Origin: Haematobacter genomosp. 1 | Lineage (GTDB): Bacteria > Pseudomonadota > Alphaproteobacteria > Rhodobacterales > Rhodobacteraceae | Assembly (NCBI RefSeq): GCF_002196855.1 | Contig: NZ_NIPW01000027.1 | Location: 62,001 to 126,000 of the forward strand | DNA length: 64,000 nucleotides | Direction: 5' to 3' | Shown here: positions 1 to 8,558 of the stretch, piece by piece | Position numbering within the stretch: position 1 is the first letter of the stretch | How the letters are laid out: each line of letters starts with the position of its first letter | The notes under the pieces: generated by a model | Databases searched by the model: none | Seen by the model: only the letters and a program-made list of their open reading frames with translations | What the model was told of the DNA's origin: nothing | Program-made: the position numbers and the translations under genes

Positions 1-225
1 AAAGGCCCAGAACCAGGAGGGGGCGAAGCCGATGCTTTCCACCATGCCCGTCAGCCCCATGGGGTTTTGGATCTTCGGCCAGCCGTGCACGGCCAGCGCG
101 AACCCGGCGATCACGCGAAGCAGCGTTTCGGATACCGGCAGAAGCGCATCATAAACGGGCTGAAGCGCGGGGATGAAGAAGCGGTTGCCCTCGGCATCGC
201 CGGGGCGGGACTGGATATGAGACAT
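1..225 (-). CDS. DoxX family membrane protein (3' part outside window)
   Basis: The first 75 residues are present, starting with ATG at 225, and the frame runs open to the window edge. The stretch LLRVIAGFALAVHGWPKI followed by GLTGMVESIGFAPSWFWAF matches the start of DoxX/DoxD-type small membrane proteins: a first hydrophobic helix ending in HGxxK, then a loop rich in glycine. Such proteins have four transmembrane helices and a poorly defined redox or quinone-related role in the inner membrane. The rest lies outside the window, so neither length nor operon partners can be judged. Confidence 0.8.
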   Translation of the reverse strand, partial: MSHIQSRPGDAEGNRFFIPALQPVYDALLPVSETLLRVIAGFALAVHGWPKIQNPMGLTGMVESIGFAPSWFWAF

Positions 226-385
226 GTGAATTCTCCGATGGCGCGCCGCTTGGGCCTGCGCCGTGTCAATCATGCCGCACGATGGCGGCGGATGGGGGGT
301 ATTTTCTTGCCAGCGAGCCGGATGATGCGGAACGGCAGCCCTTGCTCGGGATGCGCGCGTCAGACGCCCGAACTTCTGGCCCGGC

Positions 386-682
386 TCAGGTCCGCGGCGG
401 GCGGTGGGGCACGTCGGGATGGAAGCGCGAAAGATCGGCGGAGGCTACGGGGAGCGGCAGCACGCCTGTAGCGGTGCGGGAAATCTCCGGCTGTTCCGCG
501 AGATAGAGGTCGAAACACTTGCCGGACTTGAGCTTCGTCTGCGCGGAAGCTTCACCGAGCGGCGTACAGACCGGCATGTCGCGATAGGACAGGCACCCCC
601 CATGGGGTGCAGCGTCCGCCCAGCCGGCGAACAGGGAGAGGCACAACGACACGGCCATGAAAAGGGCGATGAGGCGGGCCAT
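386..682 (-). CDS. small secreted cysteine-containing protein
   Basis: This 98-residue ORF starts at MARLIALFMAV, chosen because it begins a clear Sec signal peptide (a hydrophobic run of about 18 residues, then ADA-A). The mature part of about 73 residues has three cysteines (GGCLSYRD, PVCTPLG, KCFDLYL) and a proline-rich tail. It probably acts in the periplasm or outside the cell, but I recognise no family. It stands alone, with no gene within 150 bp upstream or downstream on the same strand. The open frame continues upstream without signal-like sequence, so a longer start is unlikely. Being short and unmatched, it carries moderate confidence only. Confidence 0.55.
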   Translation of the reverse strand: MARLIALFMAVSLCLSLFAGWADAAPHGGCLSYRDMPVCTPLGEASAQTKLKSGKCFDLYLAEQPEISRTATGVLPLPVASADLSRFHPDVPHRPPRT

Positions 683-974
683 GGGTTCCCGAAGGTTGGA
701 CACGGCTCTTACCCTAGCCGCTTGGCACGCGGGCGGCAAGGCTAACAGCCTCTTCGGCGGGGGAGGCTCGTTCCGGCCCGGCTTGGCGCCCGTGGGCGGC
801 TTGCACCCTTTCCGAGGCGCATGACCCGATTGCCCGCGTGCAAGCCCCGTGTCGCTGCTGGATCGCTTGACATATTCCCGGCTGCAGACCCTGAACCGAA
901 GCCCGGGCCGAGTTGAATACGGCATGCGGGGCGTTCACCCGCCACCCGGGCGATGCCGCTGAAGAATAGCTCCT

Positions 975-1153
975 AACAGTCCGCTGACGCAGCATCCCGG
1001 GGATTGCCTTGCGCCGGAGAGTTTCCCCGAATTGCTGAAGATCGCACTGGAGCCCACAAGTCCTGGCCGGTGAGCGGACCCGTTTGCCGGTTCAACACAG
1101 TTGCCGGTTCCCACGTGGGACGGGCCCCATGCCCGAGTTTTCACCAGCCGTTT
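975..1153 (+). repeat. MITE-like repeat, copy 1 (diverged)
   Basis: It begins AACAGTCCGCTGACGC and ends TTTTCACCAGCCGTTT, imperfect versions of the family ends AACAGGCTGCTG and CAGCAGCCTGTT. Its interior (TTGCTGAAGATCG, then CGGTTCAAC) aligns with copy 3 at 11453-11613 (TTGTTGAAGATCG, CTTTCAAC). It abuts copy 2 directly. No coding content is supported. Confidence 0.7.
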
Positions 1154-1309
1154 AACAGGCTGCTGAACAACGCTTTTGGCCCGTGCTGGAGCGGAAATCG
1201 TTCGCCATCTGACGAATCCAGCCGGAAATCCATAGACTTCCGGGCGTTTCCGGGCCGATTTTCCGATTCCGGCACATAAGGTATGACAGGACTTTTCCGG
1301 CAGCCCGAT
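1154..1309 (+). repeat. MITE-like repeat, copy 2
   Basis: It opens with AACAGGCTGCTGAAC and closes with TTTTCCGGCAGCCCGAT. The interior holds the family core: GAGCGGAAATCGTTCGC, ATCTGACGAA, CCGGAAATCCAT, TTTCCGGGCCGATTTTC, CACATAAG. The same core recurs at 12071, 33104 (reverse) and 59306. It lies head to tail with copy 1. Confidence 0.8.
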
Positions 1310-1448
1310 AAGGGTGCCGGTTAGTGATGAGCAATATGCTGACCCCTTCGCAGGGAGTGCCGGAAAGACGCTCCCCCGTAAGTGACGACTGCACCCGGAG
1401 TTTTCCGGGTGTAAGCGGGGAGAGGTGCTGACCCCCTCCCCGGCCAGA

Positions 1449-1892
1449 TCAACGGTTCTCGATCTTGCGCAGCTCGCCCGTGGGCAGGAACTCCGCCTCG
1501 AAGCGGCGTCCGTCATGATGGGTGCCTTCCAGTTCGATCTCCCGGTCGTCGAACTCCACCTTGCGGAAGGTGCCATCGCCCGGATAGCTCGGGTTGGCGC
1601 GCACGGCCTCGGGGATCAGGCTCTCCACCCCGCTGGCGGGAAAGCCCTGCCGATCCGCCGCCTCGATCTCCTCCACCCGGTCGTTGCGATCCAGTTCGAT
1701 CTCTATCCGCGCGCCGCCGGGGAGCGTGCCGAGGATGTCCCGGCCCCGGTCACCATGCTTGGGCCGGATTTCCACATCGGTGAGGCCGAGCGGTTTGAGA
1801 ATGGCGGGGAGATCCTGCGCCGCGGTCTGGGCCGCCGCGGGGGAGGAGAGAAGGACGGAACCAAGAAGTCCGGCGACGAGAAGGCGTTTCAT
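1449..1892 (-). CDS. PepSY-like periplasmic protein
   Basis: The 147-residue product begins MKRLLVAGLLGSVLLSSPAAA, a Sec signal peptide, which decided the start; about 30 upstream in-frame residues look non-coding. The mature part has two similar units of about 50 residues: GLTDVEIRPKH..GARIEIELDRNDRVEEI and FRKVEFDDREIELEG..RRFEAEFLPTGELRKI. This is the beta-strand pattern of PepSY-like domains, in which a charged strand predicts an exported inhibitor or binding module. It is highly charged and has no catalytic motif. It lies downstream of mrpG on the same strand, 79 bp away, and may be transcribed with it, though no functional link is evident. Confidence 0.8.
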   Translation of the reverse strand: MKRLLVAGLLGSVLLSSPAAAQTAAQDLPAILKPLGLTDVEIRPKHGDRGRDILGTLPGGARIEIELDRNDRVEEIEAADRQGFPASGVESLIPEAVRANPSYPGDGTFRKVEFDDREIELEGTHHDGRRFEAEFLPTGELRKIENR

Positions 1893-1971
1893 AATGTCTT
1901 TCCGTGACAGATACATCGCCAGCAGAACCACGCCGGGGCGGCTCCGGTTCCCTTCAGGCCGGCCCGAGGGC

Positions 1972-2265
1972 TCAGCGCCGGGCATCCTGCCCGGAGCGCC
2001 AGGCCGCCGCCCGGCCCAGCAGATGCGCGCCGATCGGGGCGGTCAGGAACAGGAACAGGATGGCGATGACGGCCCGGGTCACCGCGCTGACGCTGCCGAT
2101 ATCGACCGCTGCGCAGATCAGCGCGAGCGAACCCGCAAAGGCGCCAACCTTGGACGAAGCATGCATCCGCGTCAGTGCATCGGGAAAGCGCACGACGCCG
2201 ACTGCCGCCACCAGCGCAAAGCCGCCGGCCAGCAGCGCGAGGATGCCGGTGATGACCTCAATCAT
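1972..2265 (-). CDS. mrpG: Na+/H+ antiporter subunit MrpG
   Basis: This 97-residue protein with three transmembrane helices is the last subunit of the Mrp complex. The family signature is clear: GVVRFPDALTRMHASSKVGAFAGSLALI, with the RxPDxxxRxHA motif, then ALLxxLTAPIGAHLLGRAA. MrpG is needed for assembly and activity of the hetero-oligomeric antiporter in the inner membrane. I start at MIEVITG (ATG at 2265), which overlaps the mrpF stop by 8 bases and implies translational coupling. It ends the seven-gene operon mrpABCDEFG. Confidence 0.95.
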   Translation of the reverse strand: MIEVITGILALLAGGFALVAAVGVVRFPDALTRMHASSKVGAFAGSLALICAAVDIGSVSAVTRAVIAILFLFLTAPIGAHLLGRAAAWRSGQDARR

Positions 2266-2566
2266 TGCGATCCTCCCGCCGCGCCTGACGTGCGGCATAA
2301 CGGGCCAGCGCCACGACGGAGACGAAGCTCACCAGCGCCAGCGCCACGGCGATATCCAGATAGGCCTCGGCCCCCGCCTTCACCGCGAACAGCCCGCAGA
2401 AGGCGATGATCGCGGCGGTCATCATGTCCAGCGCCACCACACGGTCGGCCAGCGACGGGCCGCGCCGGAGGCGGATGAACCCCACCAGAACCGCCAGGAT
2501 GACAAGGCCGAGGCCGATGGTCACGCAGGCGTTCATGAACCCCGTCGCGGTGAATGCTGCGGTCAT
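2258..2566 (-). CDS. mrpF: Na+/H+ antiporter subunit MrpF
   Basis: The 102-residue product has three transmembrane helices and the MrpF hallmark RRGPSLADRVVALDMMTAA (GPxxxDRVxAxD), followed by AYLDIAVALALVSFVSVVA. MrpF belongs to the small-subunit part of the Mrp antiporter and is implicated in cation translocation or stability. It starts at MTAAFTATGF and overlaps the mrpE stop by 4 bases (ATGA). The C-terminus is short and basic (RQARRED), facing the cytoplasm as expected. Neighbour order E-F-G is the canonical one. Confidence 0.95.
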   Translation of the reverse strand: MTAAFTATGFMNACVTIGLGLVILAVLVGFIRLRRGPSLADRVVALDMMTAAIIAFCGLFAVKAGAEAYLDIAVALALVSFVSVVALARYAARQARREDRND

Positions 2567-3045
2567 TTGCGAAAGACCTCCCTGACGCGGTGTTCCATGC
2601 CCGACTTCAGCTCCGCGACCAGCGCATCCGGGTCTTCGGCATAGATTGAATGGATGACGAGGAAGCTCCGATCCTCCGCCACGTCGAGCGTCAGCGTGCC
2701 GGGGGTGAGCGAGATCAGGTTGGCGACAAGGAAGATCTCGATGTCGCTCGTCACGTCGAGCGGCATGCGCACGATGGCGGGATGCAGCCGCGGCTTGGGG
2801 GAGATGCAGTCCCGCGCCACGTTCACGCAGGATTTCACCAGTTCCTTCACGAAATACACGGCGAGGATCACGCTCTGCGGCAGCGCCCGGAAGTAGTGCT
2901 GCTCCCCCCGCCCGATCAGGTCGCGCGCGAACCACAACCCGGCATAGCCCAGCAGAAAACCGGCGAGGAGATTGATCGGCGACAGGCTGCCCCAGAGCGC
3001 GCCCCAGGCGATGGCGAGCAGGCCGTTCATGGCAAGGAGCGTCAT
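2563..3045 (-). CDS. mrpE: Na+/H+ antiporter subunit MrpE
   Basis: The 160-residue protein has two or three N-terminal membrane helices (MNGLLAIAWGALWGS, INLLAGFLLGYAGLWFA, VILAVYFVKELVKS) and a soluble domain containing ANLISLTPGTLTLDVAED, the strongest MrpE signature (NxISLTPGTLTxD). MrpE is an accessory subunit required for full antiport. The start MTLLAMNG overlaps mrpD by 4 bases. Nothing is missing compared with family members of 158-165 residues. Confidence 0.95.
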   Translation of the reverse strand: MTLLAMNGLLAIAWGALWGSLSPINLLAGFLLGYAGLWFARDLIGRGEQHYFRALPQSVILAVYFVKELVKSCVNVARDCISPKPRLHPAIVRMPLDVTSDIEIFLVANLISLTPGTLTLDVAEDRSFLVIHSIYAEDPDALVAELKSGMEHRVREVFRK

Positions 3046-4544
3046 GGCCGTCCCTCCCCGAGAACCGCCGCGACATAGGGCGTGGCGTCCAGAAGCTGCT
3101 CCGCGCTGATGGTGGCGAATTGCAGGAACGGCTCGGGAAACAGGCCGATGAAAACGGTCATCACCGCCAGCGCCGCGATCGGGGTGAGCATGATCCAGCG
3201 TTCGCGGGCCGGGATGGCGGAAAGGCGCGGCTCGCGGCCATCCGGGGCGGCTTTCCAGAACGCCTCCGCCCAGATCTTCGTCATGGAGAAGATGGTGAGC
3301 AGCCCGACCAGCAGCGCCACCCCCGCGACTATGGCGTCCTGCACCTCCAGCGCGGCGCGGACCAGCACGAATTTGGCCCAGAACCCGGAGAGCGGCGGAA
3401 AGCCCGCGAGCGAGAACGCCGGGATCAGGAACAGCACGGCGAGCAGCGGCGCGGCGCGGTAAAGCCCCCCGATGGCATAGAGATCCGACGAGCCGGTAAG
3501 CCTGCGGGAGACCCCGGCGACAAGGAACAGGTTCGCCTTCACGATGATATGGTGCACGAGGTAGAACACCGCCCCCATCAGCGCCAGCGGCGTCATCAGC
3601 GCCAGCCCCAGCACCATGTAGCCGATCTGGCTCACGATGTGGAACGACAGGATACGGCGGAAATCGCTCTGCGCCGCTGCGCCCAGAACGCCGGTCAGCA
3701 TGGTCAGGCAGGCGATCCACAGCAGGATCCCATGGGTATAGGGCTGATCCCCGGTGAAGATCAGCGTGAACACCCGGATCAGCGCATAGACGCCCACCTT
3801 CGTCAGCAATCCCGCGAAGACGGCCGAAACGGCGTAATGCGGCGTGTGGTAGGAGGCGGGCAGCCAGTAGAACAGCGGAAAGACCGCCGCCTTCAGACCG
3901 AACGCCACCATGAACATCATCGCGATGACGGTCATCAGCCGCTGATCGGGATGGGCGGCCACGGCGGCATGCAGATCGGCCATGTTGAGCGTGCCCGTCG
4001 CCCCGTAGAGCAGACCCGCTGCGCCAAGGAACAGCACCGTGGAGATGAGGTTCAGCGTGACGTACTTGATCGCGCCATCGATCGCCTCCTTCCGCCCGCC
4101 GATGACGAGCAGCCCGAAGGAGGAGATCAGTAGCACCTCGAACCAGACATAAAGGTTGAACAGGTCCCCCGTCAGGAACGCGCCCGTCACACCGCCGATC
4201 AGCGTCTGAAACAGGCCGTGCCAGCCCAGACGCCGCGATGTCTGCCCGACCTCGGCCAGCGACCACAGCCCGACGGCGAGCGAGATGATCGCGGTGATGA
4301 GCACCATCGCGGCGGCAAGGTAATCGGCGGCCAGCGTAATGCCGAAGGGGGCCGCCCAGCCGCTCATCTGCCCGGCGATCACGCCGTGCTCCAGCACAAG
4401 CATCACCAGATGGATCGCCAGCGCCAGCGACACGACGGACCCGGCCACGGAAATCCAGCCGCTTCCCCGCCGGTTGCGGGCAAGGAAAGCCGCCGCCGCA
4501 GTGGCAAAGGGCACGAGGATGGGAAGAGTAAGGCTCCAGATCAT
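3042..4544 (-). CDS. mrpD: Na+/H+ antiporter subunit MrpD (NuoN/NuoL-like)
   Basis: The 500-residue polytopic protein has about 14 transmembrane helices and the proton-pumping core seen in complex I antiporter-like subunits. Visible signatures are GLKAAVFPLFYWLPASYHTPHYAVSA (lysine in a broken helix followed by PLHxWLPxAH-like sequence), FAGLLTKVGVYALIRVF, and LSFHIVSQIGYMVLGLAL. MrpD works with MrpA to exchange Na+ for H+ across the inner membrane. The start ATG at 4544 overlaps mrpC by 4 bases. Length matches the family (490-510). Confidence 0.95.
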   Translation of the reverse strand: MIWSLTLPILVPFATAAAAFLARNRRGSGWISVAGSVVSLALAIHLVMLVLEHGVIAGQMSGWAAPFGITLAADYLAAAMVLITAIISLAVGLWSLAEVGQTSRRLGWHGLFQTLIGGVTGAFLTGDLFNLYVWFEVLLISSFGLLVIGGRKEAIDGAIKYVTLNLISTVLFLGAAGLLYGATGTLNMADLHAAVAAHPDQRLMTVIAMMFMVAFGLKAAVFPLFYWLPASYHTPHYAVSAVFAGLLTKVGVYALIRVFTLIFTGDQPYTHGILLWIACLTMLTGVLGAAAQSDFRRILSFHIVSQIGYMVLGLALMTPLALMGAVFYLVHHIIVKANLFLVAGVSRRLTGSSDLYAIGGLYRAAPLLAVLFLIPAFSLAGFPPLSGFWAKFVLVRAALEVQDAIVAGVALLVGLLTIFSMTKIWAEAFWKAAPDGREPRLSAIPARERWIMLTPIAALAVMTVFIGLFPEPFLQFATISAEQLLDATPYVAAVLGEGRP

Positions 4545-4894
4545 TCTTCAGGCTCCGCCAGGCGCATCCGGTCCACCTCGAGATGGCCGAAGCTGCGGTA
4601 GGCGCGGATGGCAAGGGCAAGGGCAAAGGCGAATAGGCCGAAACCGATGACGATGGCAGTGAGCAGCAGCGCCTGCGGCAGAGCATTGGCCATGGCCTGC
4701 TCCGGCAGGCCGCCGCCATGGGCGAGCAGGGGTGCCGCGGCCTCCGTCAGCCGTCCGGCCGCAAAGATCGCGACGTTGACCCCGTTGGACAGCAGCAGCA
4801 GCCCGAACAGGAACCGCAGGAGGTTGCCCGACAACATGAGCCAGACAGCCGAAGACACCAGAACACCCGCAACGAGCGCGAGAACGGTTTCCAT
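4541..4894 (-). CDS. mrpC: Na+/H+ antiporter subunit MrpC (NuoK-like)
   Basis: The 117-residue protein has three transmembrane helices and resembles NuoK of complex I: LVSSAVWLMLSGNLLRFLFGLLLLSNGVNVAIF and then PQALLLTAIVIGFGLFAFALALAIRAY. The conserved glutamate of NuoK is replaced by the usual Mrp pattern LLSNGVN. It is an essential structural subunit of the antiporter. Stop of mrpB and start of mrpC share one base (TGATG), so the genes are translationally coupled. Confidence 0.95.
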   Translation of the reverse strand: METVLALVAGVLVSSAVWLMLSGNLLRFLFGLLLLSNGVNVAIFAAGRLTEAAAPLLAHGGGLPEQAMANALPQALLLTAIVIGFGLFAFALALAIRAYRSFGHLEVDRMRLAEPEE

Positions 4895-5295
4895 CAGTGT
4901 GTCTCCTCAAGCGCGAAGATCAGCGTGAGGATGCCGCCCACCACGGCGAGATAGACGCCGATGTCGAACAGGAGCACGCTCGAGATCGCGAAGCCGCCCA
5001 CCTCCGCCCAGATGCCGGTGAAGGGCGCGAGACCGAAGGGCGCTGCCGTGACCCCCGCGATCAGCGCGGCGATCAGGCCCGCAAGCCCGATGGTCCGGGG
5101 ATCAACACGGAGCGCGCGCCGCGCCTCCTCCACCCCCGCGGCAAAGGCCAGCAGCGCAAAGCCGGAAGCCGCGATCAGGCCGCCGATGAACCCGCCCCCC
5201 GGTGCGTTATGGCCGCGCAGCAGAATATAGAGCGAGAACACGAGGAACAGCGCCGTCAGCAGCCGCGCACCGGTTGTCAGGATCAGGGAGTTCAC
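4894..5295 (-). CDS. mrpB: Na+/H+ antiporter subunit MrpB
   Basis: The 133-residue product has four transmembrane helices and the family signature [26 protein letters not shown] (GHxxPGGGFxGG). It starts at GTG 5295 (VNSLILTTG), overlapping the mrpA stop in a GTGA arrangement; the GTG is chosen because it is the only start that fits the family N-terminus [22 protein letters not shown]. In some alphaproteobacteria MrpA and MrpB are fused; here they are separate genes. It belongs to the membrane arm of the complex. Confidence 0.93.
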   Translation of the reverse strand: MNSLILTTGARLLTALFLVFSLYILLRGHNAPGGGFIGGLIAASGFALLAFAAGVEEARRALRVDPRTIGLAGLIAALIAGVTAAPFGLAPFTGIWAEVGGFAISSVLLFDIGVYLAVVGGILTLIFALEETH

Positions 5296-7532
5296 TTGGA
5301 CATCCTCCGCTTCAGCAGCGCATAGGCGCCGATGGAGGCGAGCAGGATCACCGTCAACTCGCCGAAGGTATCGAAGGCGCGGAAATCGACGAGGATCACG
5401 TTGACGATGTTGAGGCCATGCGCCAGCGCGTAGGAGGAGGCCTCGAAATAACTGGTGATGTGGCGGTCGAGCGGATGGCTGGTGACAGCGAGAATGATGA
5501 GCGTCACCGACAGCCCCGCCGCAACCGCGATGACGCCGTGCACCACCTTGCGGGCGCGCGGGCGACGCTCCACCATGCCGGGCAGCCGCAGCATCGCAAT
5601 GCCGAAGAGCACGGCGGAGAGGGTCTCCACCATGAGCTGCGTCGTCGCCACATCCGGTGCGCCGAAGCTGATGAAGATCAGCGCCACACCGATCCCCACC
5701 GTGCCCACCGCCGAGATCGCGGTGATGCGCGACATGGCGACGGCGGCAAGCGCCGCCCCCGCCACGACGATCCCGGCGACCAGCCACAGCAGCAGCGGCG
5801 CGGACAGGTCCAGCGCGATCACCGGCCCCTTGAGGATCATCGTCCCGCCAAGCGCCAGCACCACCACCGCAAAGGTCGCTGCAAGATAGCCCGTGAGCCG
5901 CCCCGGCTGGATGACCCGCGTCTGCCATGCCGCGAAGGCACGGAAGCCGTCGAGGAAAGCATCCCACCCGCGGTCGAACACCGGAAGCCGGGCCAGCAGC
6001 GCGGCGAATGCGCCGCGATACCGCTCCCGCCCCGCGTAGAGCAGGAAGCCGAGGGCGAAGGTCACAAGGCTCAGCAGGAAGGGCAGGTTCACCCCGGCCC
6101 AGAGATGCAACTCCGCGGTGCGGGGCAGCTGGAGGCTCCCCTCCACCGCCCGGTCGATCAGCGGTTGCAGCAGCCCCGAGCCGAGCCCCAGTGCCAGCCC
6201 CAGAGCGCCCAGCAGCAGCGGACCGGCCAGCATCTGCCAGCCTGCCTCATGCGGCGCATGGGGCGGGTTGCCGGGCGCGCCCCAGAAGGGACGCAGCGCG
6301 ACCACGCCCGCTACCGCCACCATCAGCGCATTCGCGGCGAGCGCTCCCACCACCGCCAGTCCCCAGGGTGCGATGGACGGCGTGCCGGCATAGATCAGTT
6401 CCTTGCCGATCCAGCCGATGAGCGGCGGGAACCCGGCCATGGAGGCCGCCGCGAGCGCCGCCGCCGCCGCCGTCACCGGCATGGCGCGGGCAAGGCCTCC
6501 CAGAAGCCCCGCTTCCCGCGTGCCGGTGCCATGGTCTATCGCGCCGACGACCATGAACAGCGCGGCCTTGTAAAGCGAATGGACGACAAGGAAGGTCACC
6601 GCCGCCGTCAGCGCATAGGGCGAACCGCCCGCCAGCAGCACGGTGATCGTGCCGAGCGCCATCAGCGTCGTATAGGCCAGCGCCTGTTTCAGATCGGTCT
6701 GCCTGAGCGCGAGGAGCGAGGCCATGACCGCCGTGACAAGCCCCGCCGTGGTCAGCGCCACGACCCATGCCGTCGTGCCGCCCAGCGTCGGATGCAGGCG
6801 GGCCAGCAGGTAGATCCCCGCCTTCACCATCGTGGCGGAGTGCAGATAGGCGGAGACGGGCGTGGGCGCGGCCATGGCGTTCGGCAGCCAGAAATGGAAG
6901 GGGAACTGCGCCGATTTGGTAAAGGCGCCGAGCAGCACGAGGATCAGGATCGGCGTGTAAAGCGGATGGGACTGCAGCCCTTCCCCCGCAAGCAGCGCGC
7001 CAATGTCATAGCTGCCGGTCGCCATGCCGATCAGGATGAAGCCCGCCAGCAGCGCCAGCCCGCCCGCCCCCGTCACCAGCATTGCCTGAAGCGCATTGCG
7101 GCGGGCCACGCTGTCCTCATGATTGAAGCCGATGAGGAGGTAGGAGGTGACGCTGGTCAGCTCCCAGAACACGAAAAGCGTGATGAGGTCGGAGGCCAGT
7201 ACCAGCCCCAGCATCGACAGCATGAAGGAGAACAGGTAAAGCACGAACCGCCCGAACTGCGGGTGATCGCCCATGTAGCCGGTCGCGTAGAGCAGGATCA
7301 GCGCCCCGATGCCGCTGATGAGCAGGGCGAAGATCAACGACAGCCCGTCCAGCATGAAGGCCAGCGATACCCCGAGGCTCGGCGCCCAGTTCCAGCCGAC
7401 GCGCAGCGTCTCTCCCGCCAGAACGGCGGGCATGCAGGATGCGAAACCGATGGCGAAGACCAAAGCCGCCGCCGCGCCCAGATATCCCCAGAGCCTTCCG
7501 CCGGAGGCGGTGCCCCGCTGTAGTTCTGCCAT
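5292..7532 (-). CDS. mrpA: Na+/H+ antiporter large subunit MrpA (NuoL-like)
   Basis: The 746-residue polytopic protein is the first gene of the mrp operon. The N-terminal 500 residues carry the NuoL-type proton channel, with [55 protein letters not shown] (lysine and histidine on the proton path) and [21 protein letters not shown]. The C-terminal part has the MrpA-specific extension ([35 protein letters not shown]; then [17 protein letters not shown]). The complex supports pH and Na+ homeostasis. I start at ATG 7532 rather than the TTG just upstream. A palindrome 77 bp upstream, in the divergent promoter region with a LysR gene, may influence its transcription. Confidence 0.95.
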   Translation of the reverse strand: MAELQRGTASGGRLWGYLGAAAALVFAIGFASCMPAVLAGETLRVGWNWAPSLGVSLAFMLDGLSLIFALLISGIGALILLYATGYMGDHPQFGRFVLYLFSFMLSMLGLVLASDLITLFVFWELTSVTSYLLIGFNHEDSVARRNALQAMLVTGAGGLALLAGFILIGMATGSYDIGALLAGEGLQSHPLYTPILILVLLGAFTKSAQFPFHFWLPNAMAAPTPVSAYLHSATMVKAGIYLLARLHPTLGGTTAWVVALTTAGLVTAVMASLLALRQTDLKQALAYTTLMALGTITVLLAGGSPYALTAAVTFLVVHSLYKAALFMVVGAIDHGTGTREAGLLGGLARAMPVTAAAAALAAASMAGFPPLIGWIGKELIYAGTPSIAPWGLAVVGALAANALMVAVAGVVALRPFWGAPGNPPHAPHEAGWQMLAGPLLLGALGLALGLGSGLLQPLIDRAVEGSLQLPRTAELHLWAGVNLPFLLSLVTFALGFLLYAGRERYRGAFAALLARLPVFDRGWDAFLDGFRAFAAWQTRVIQPGRLTGYLAATFAVVVLALGGTMILKGPVIALDLSAPLLLWLVAGIVVAGAALAAVAMSRITAISAVGTVGIGVALIFISFGAPDVATTQLMVETLSAVLFGIAMLRLPGMVERRPRARKVVHGVIAVAAGLSVTLIILAVTSHPLDRHITSYFEASSYALAHGLNIVNVILVDFRAFDTFGELTVILLASIGAYALLKRRMSK

Positions 7533-7608
7533 CAAGTCGTTCCGTTCCGCCCTGTATCCGCCCTACGTAACCGCACAGGCGACATGAGGGAAATTGAAAA
7601 TTCACTGG

Positions 7609-7635
7609 CTTCTTATAGAGGCTGTCTATAAGAAG
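7609..7635. promoter_or_regulatory. perfect palindrome with OxyR-type ATAG-N7-CTAT core
   Basis: Two 11-base arms, CTTCTTATAGA (7609-7619) and TCTATAAGAAG (7625-7635), are exact reverse complements around a 5-base centre GGCTG. The inner part reads ATAG-AGGCTGT-CTAT, the spacing of OxyR half-operators. It ends 6 bases before the LysR start at 7642 and lies 77 bases upstream of mrpA, so it could control one or both. This position suits autoregulation by the neighbouring LysR protein. The motif is seen; the function is inferred. Confidence 0.65.
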
Positions 7636-7641
7636 CGCCGT

Positions 7642-8556
7642 ATGCCCACCCTCCAGCAGCTTCGCTATCTCGTCGCCGTTGCCGACACCCTGAGTTTCAG
7701 CCGCGCGGCGGAGATGTGCCGGGTGACCCAGCCCACGCTCAGCATGCAGTTGCGGGAGCTGGAGGCGCGGCTTGGCGCGCGGCTGGTGGAGCGGACCCGC
7801 GCGCGCGTGCTCATGACCCCCGTGGGAGAGGCAGTGGCCCGCCGCGCCCGCGCCGTGATGGCCGAGATCGACGACATGCGGGAGATCGCGCGCCGCGACG
7901 ACCCCGAGGCGCCGCAGGCCGCGCTGCGCCTTGGCGTCGTGCAGACGGTCGGGGCCTATGTGCTCTCCGTCGCGATGCCCGCGCTGCGCCGGACCTTTCC
8001 CAGATTGCGATTGCAGGTGCGGGAGGAGCGGTTCGACATGCTACTCCGCCAGCTTCTGGACGGGGCGCATGACGCGATCCTGCTTCCAGAGGCGGTGGAG
8101 CGCCCGGATCTCGAAAGCCGGTTGCTGGCGGTGGAGCCGTTGCAGGTGGTGCTGCCCGCAGATCACCGGCTGTCGGCGCGGCCCCTGCTCCGGCCCGCGG
8201 ACCTTGCGGGGGAGACGGTGCTCACCATGGAAGGCAGCCCGGACCTCCAGGCGCAGGTGACGCGCTTCTGCACGCTGGCGGGCGCGGCGCAGGCGCGGGA
8301 TTACGAGGGCACGACGCTCGACACGCTGCGGCAGATGGTGGCGGCGGGGATGGGCCTGTCGCTTCTCCCCACGCTCTACATCCGGTCGGAGGTGATGCGG
8401 GAGCAGCTCGTCGTGGCGCGCCCCCTCGCCACCGACGCGCCCACGCGGGCGCTCACCATGGCCTGGCGGCGCGATACGCCCCGCGCCCGGACCCATGCCG
8501 CCCTGGCCGCGCTGCTCAGCGAAAACCTCGGCCCGATCCCGGGCATCGGCGGCTGA
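7642..8556 (+). CDS. OxyR-like LysR-family regulator lacking the peroxidatic cysteine
   Basis: A 304-residue LysR regulator with an N-terminal winged helix-turn-helix (MPTLQQLRYLVAVADTLSF, RAAEMCRVTQPTLSMQLREL) and a substrate-binding domain. It aligns best by eye with OxyR: MEGSPDLQAQVTRFCTLAGA corresponds to the redox loop of E. coli OxyR and TTLDTLRQMVAAGMGLSLLPTLYI to its following helix. The residue matching Cys208 is kept (Cys210), but the position of peroxidatic Cys199 is Asp201. It may thus sense something other than peroxide, or act as a constitutive regulator. ATG 7642 is chosen by homology to MPTLxQLRYL; an upstream TTG at 7594 would translate through the palindrome. Divergent from mrpA. 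Confidence 0.85.
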   Translation: MPTLQQLRYLVAVADTLSFSRAAEMCRVTQPTLSMQLRELEARLGARLVERTRARVLMTPVGEAVARRARAVMAEIDDMREIARRDDPEAPQAALRLGVVQTVGAYVLSVAMPALRRTFPRLRLQVREERFDMLLRQLLDGAHDAILLPEAVERPDLESRLLAVEPLQVVLPADHRLSARPLLRPADLAGETVLTMEGSPDLQAQVTRFCTLAGAAQARDYEGTTLDTLRQMVAAGMGLSLLPTLYIRSEVMREQLVVARPLATDAPTRALTMAWRRDTPRARTHAALAALLSENLGPIPGIGG

Positions 8557-8558
8557 GG

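Larger units (their letters stand above)
683..1448. other. intergenic stretch with two repeat elements
   Basis: I find no convincing gene here. Positions 975-1309 are filled by two adjoining copies of the inverted-end repeat described separately. Positions 1310-1448 carry a short direct repeat (TGCTGACCCC at about 1337 and 1428). Positions 683-974 show no recognisable feature; open frames there lack signal sequences, ribosome sites or family motifs. Confidence 0.6.

Noticed and set aside
1004-1394. Short ORFs within the repeat pair at 975-1309
   Set aside because: They are translations of the non-coding repeat: similar peptides appear at other copies only because the DNA is similar, with stops and frame changes between copies.
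5202-7523. 773-residue plus-strand open frame opposite mrpA
   Set aside because: It is Arg/His/Gln-rich, without helices or motifs, and fully antisense to mrpA, which has clear antiporter signatures.
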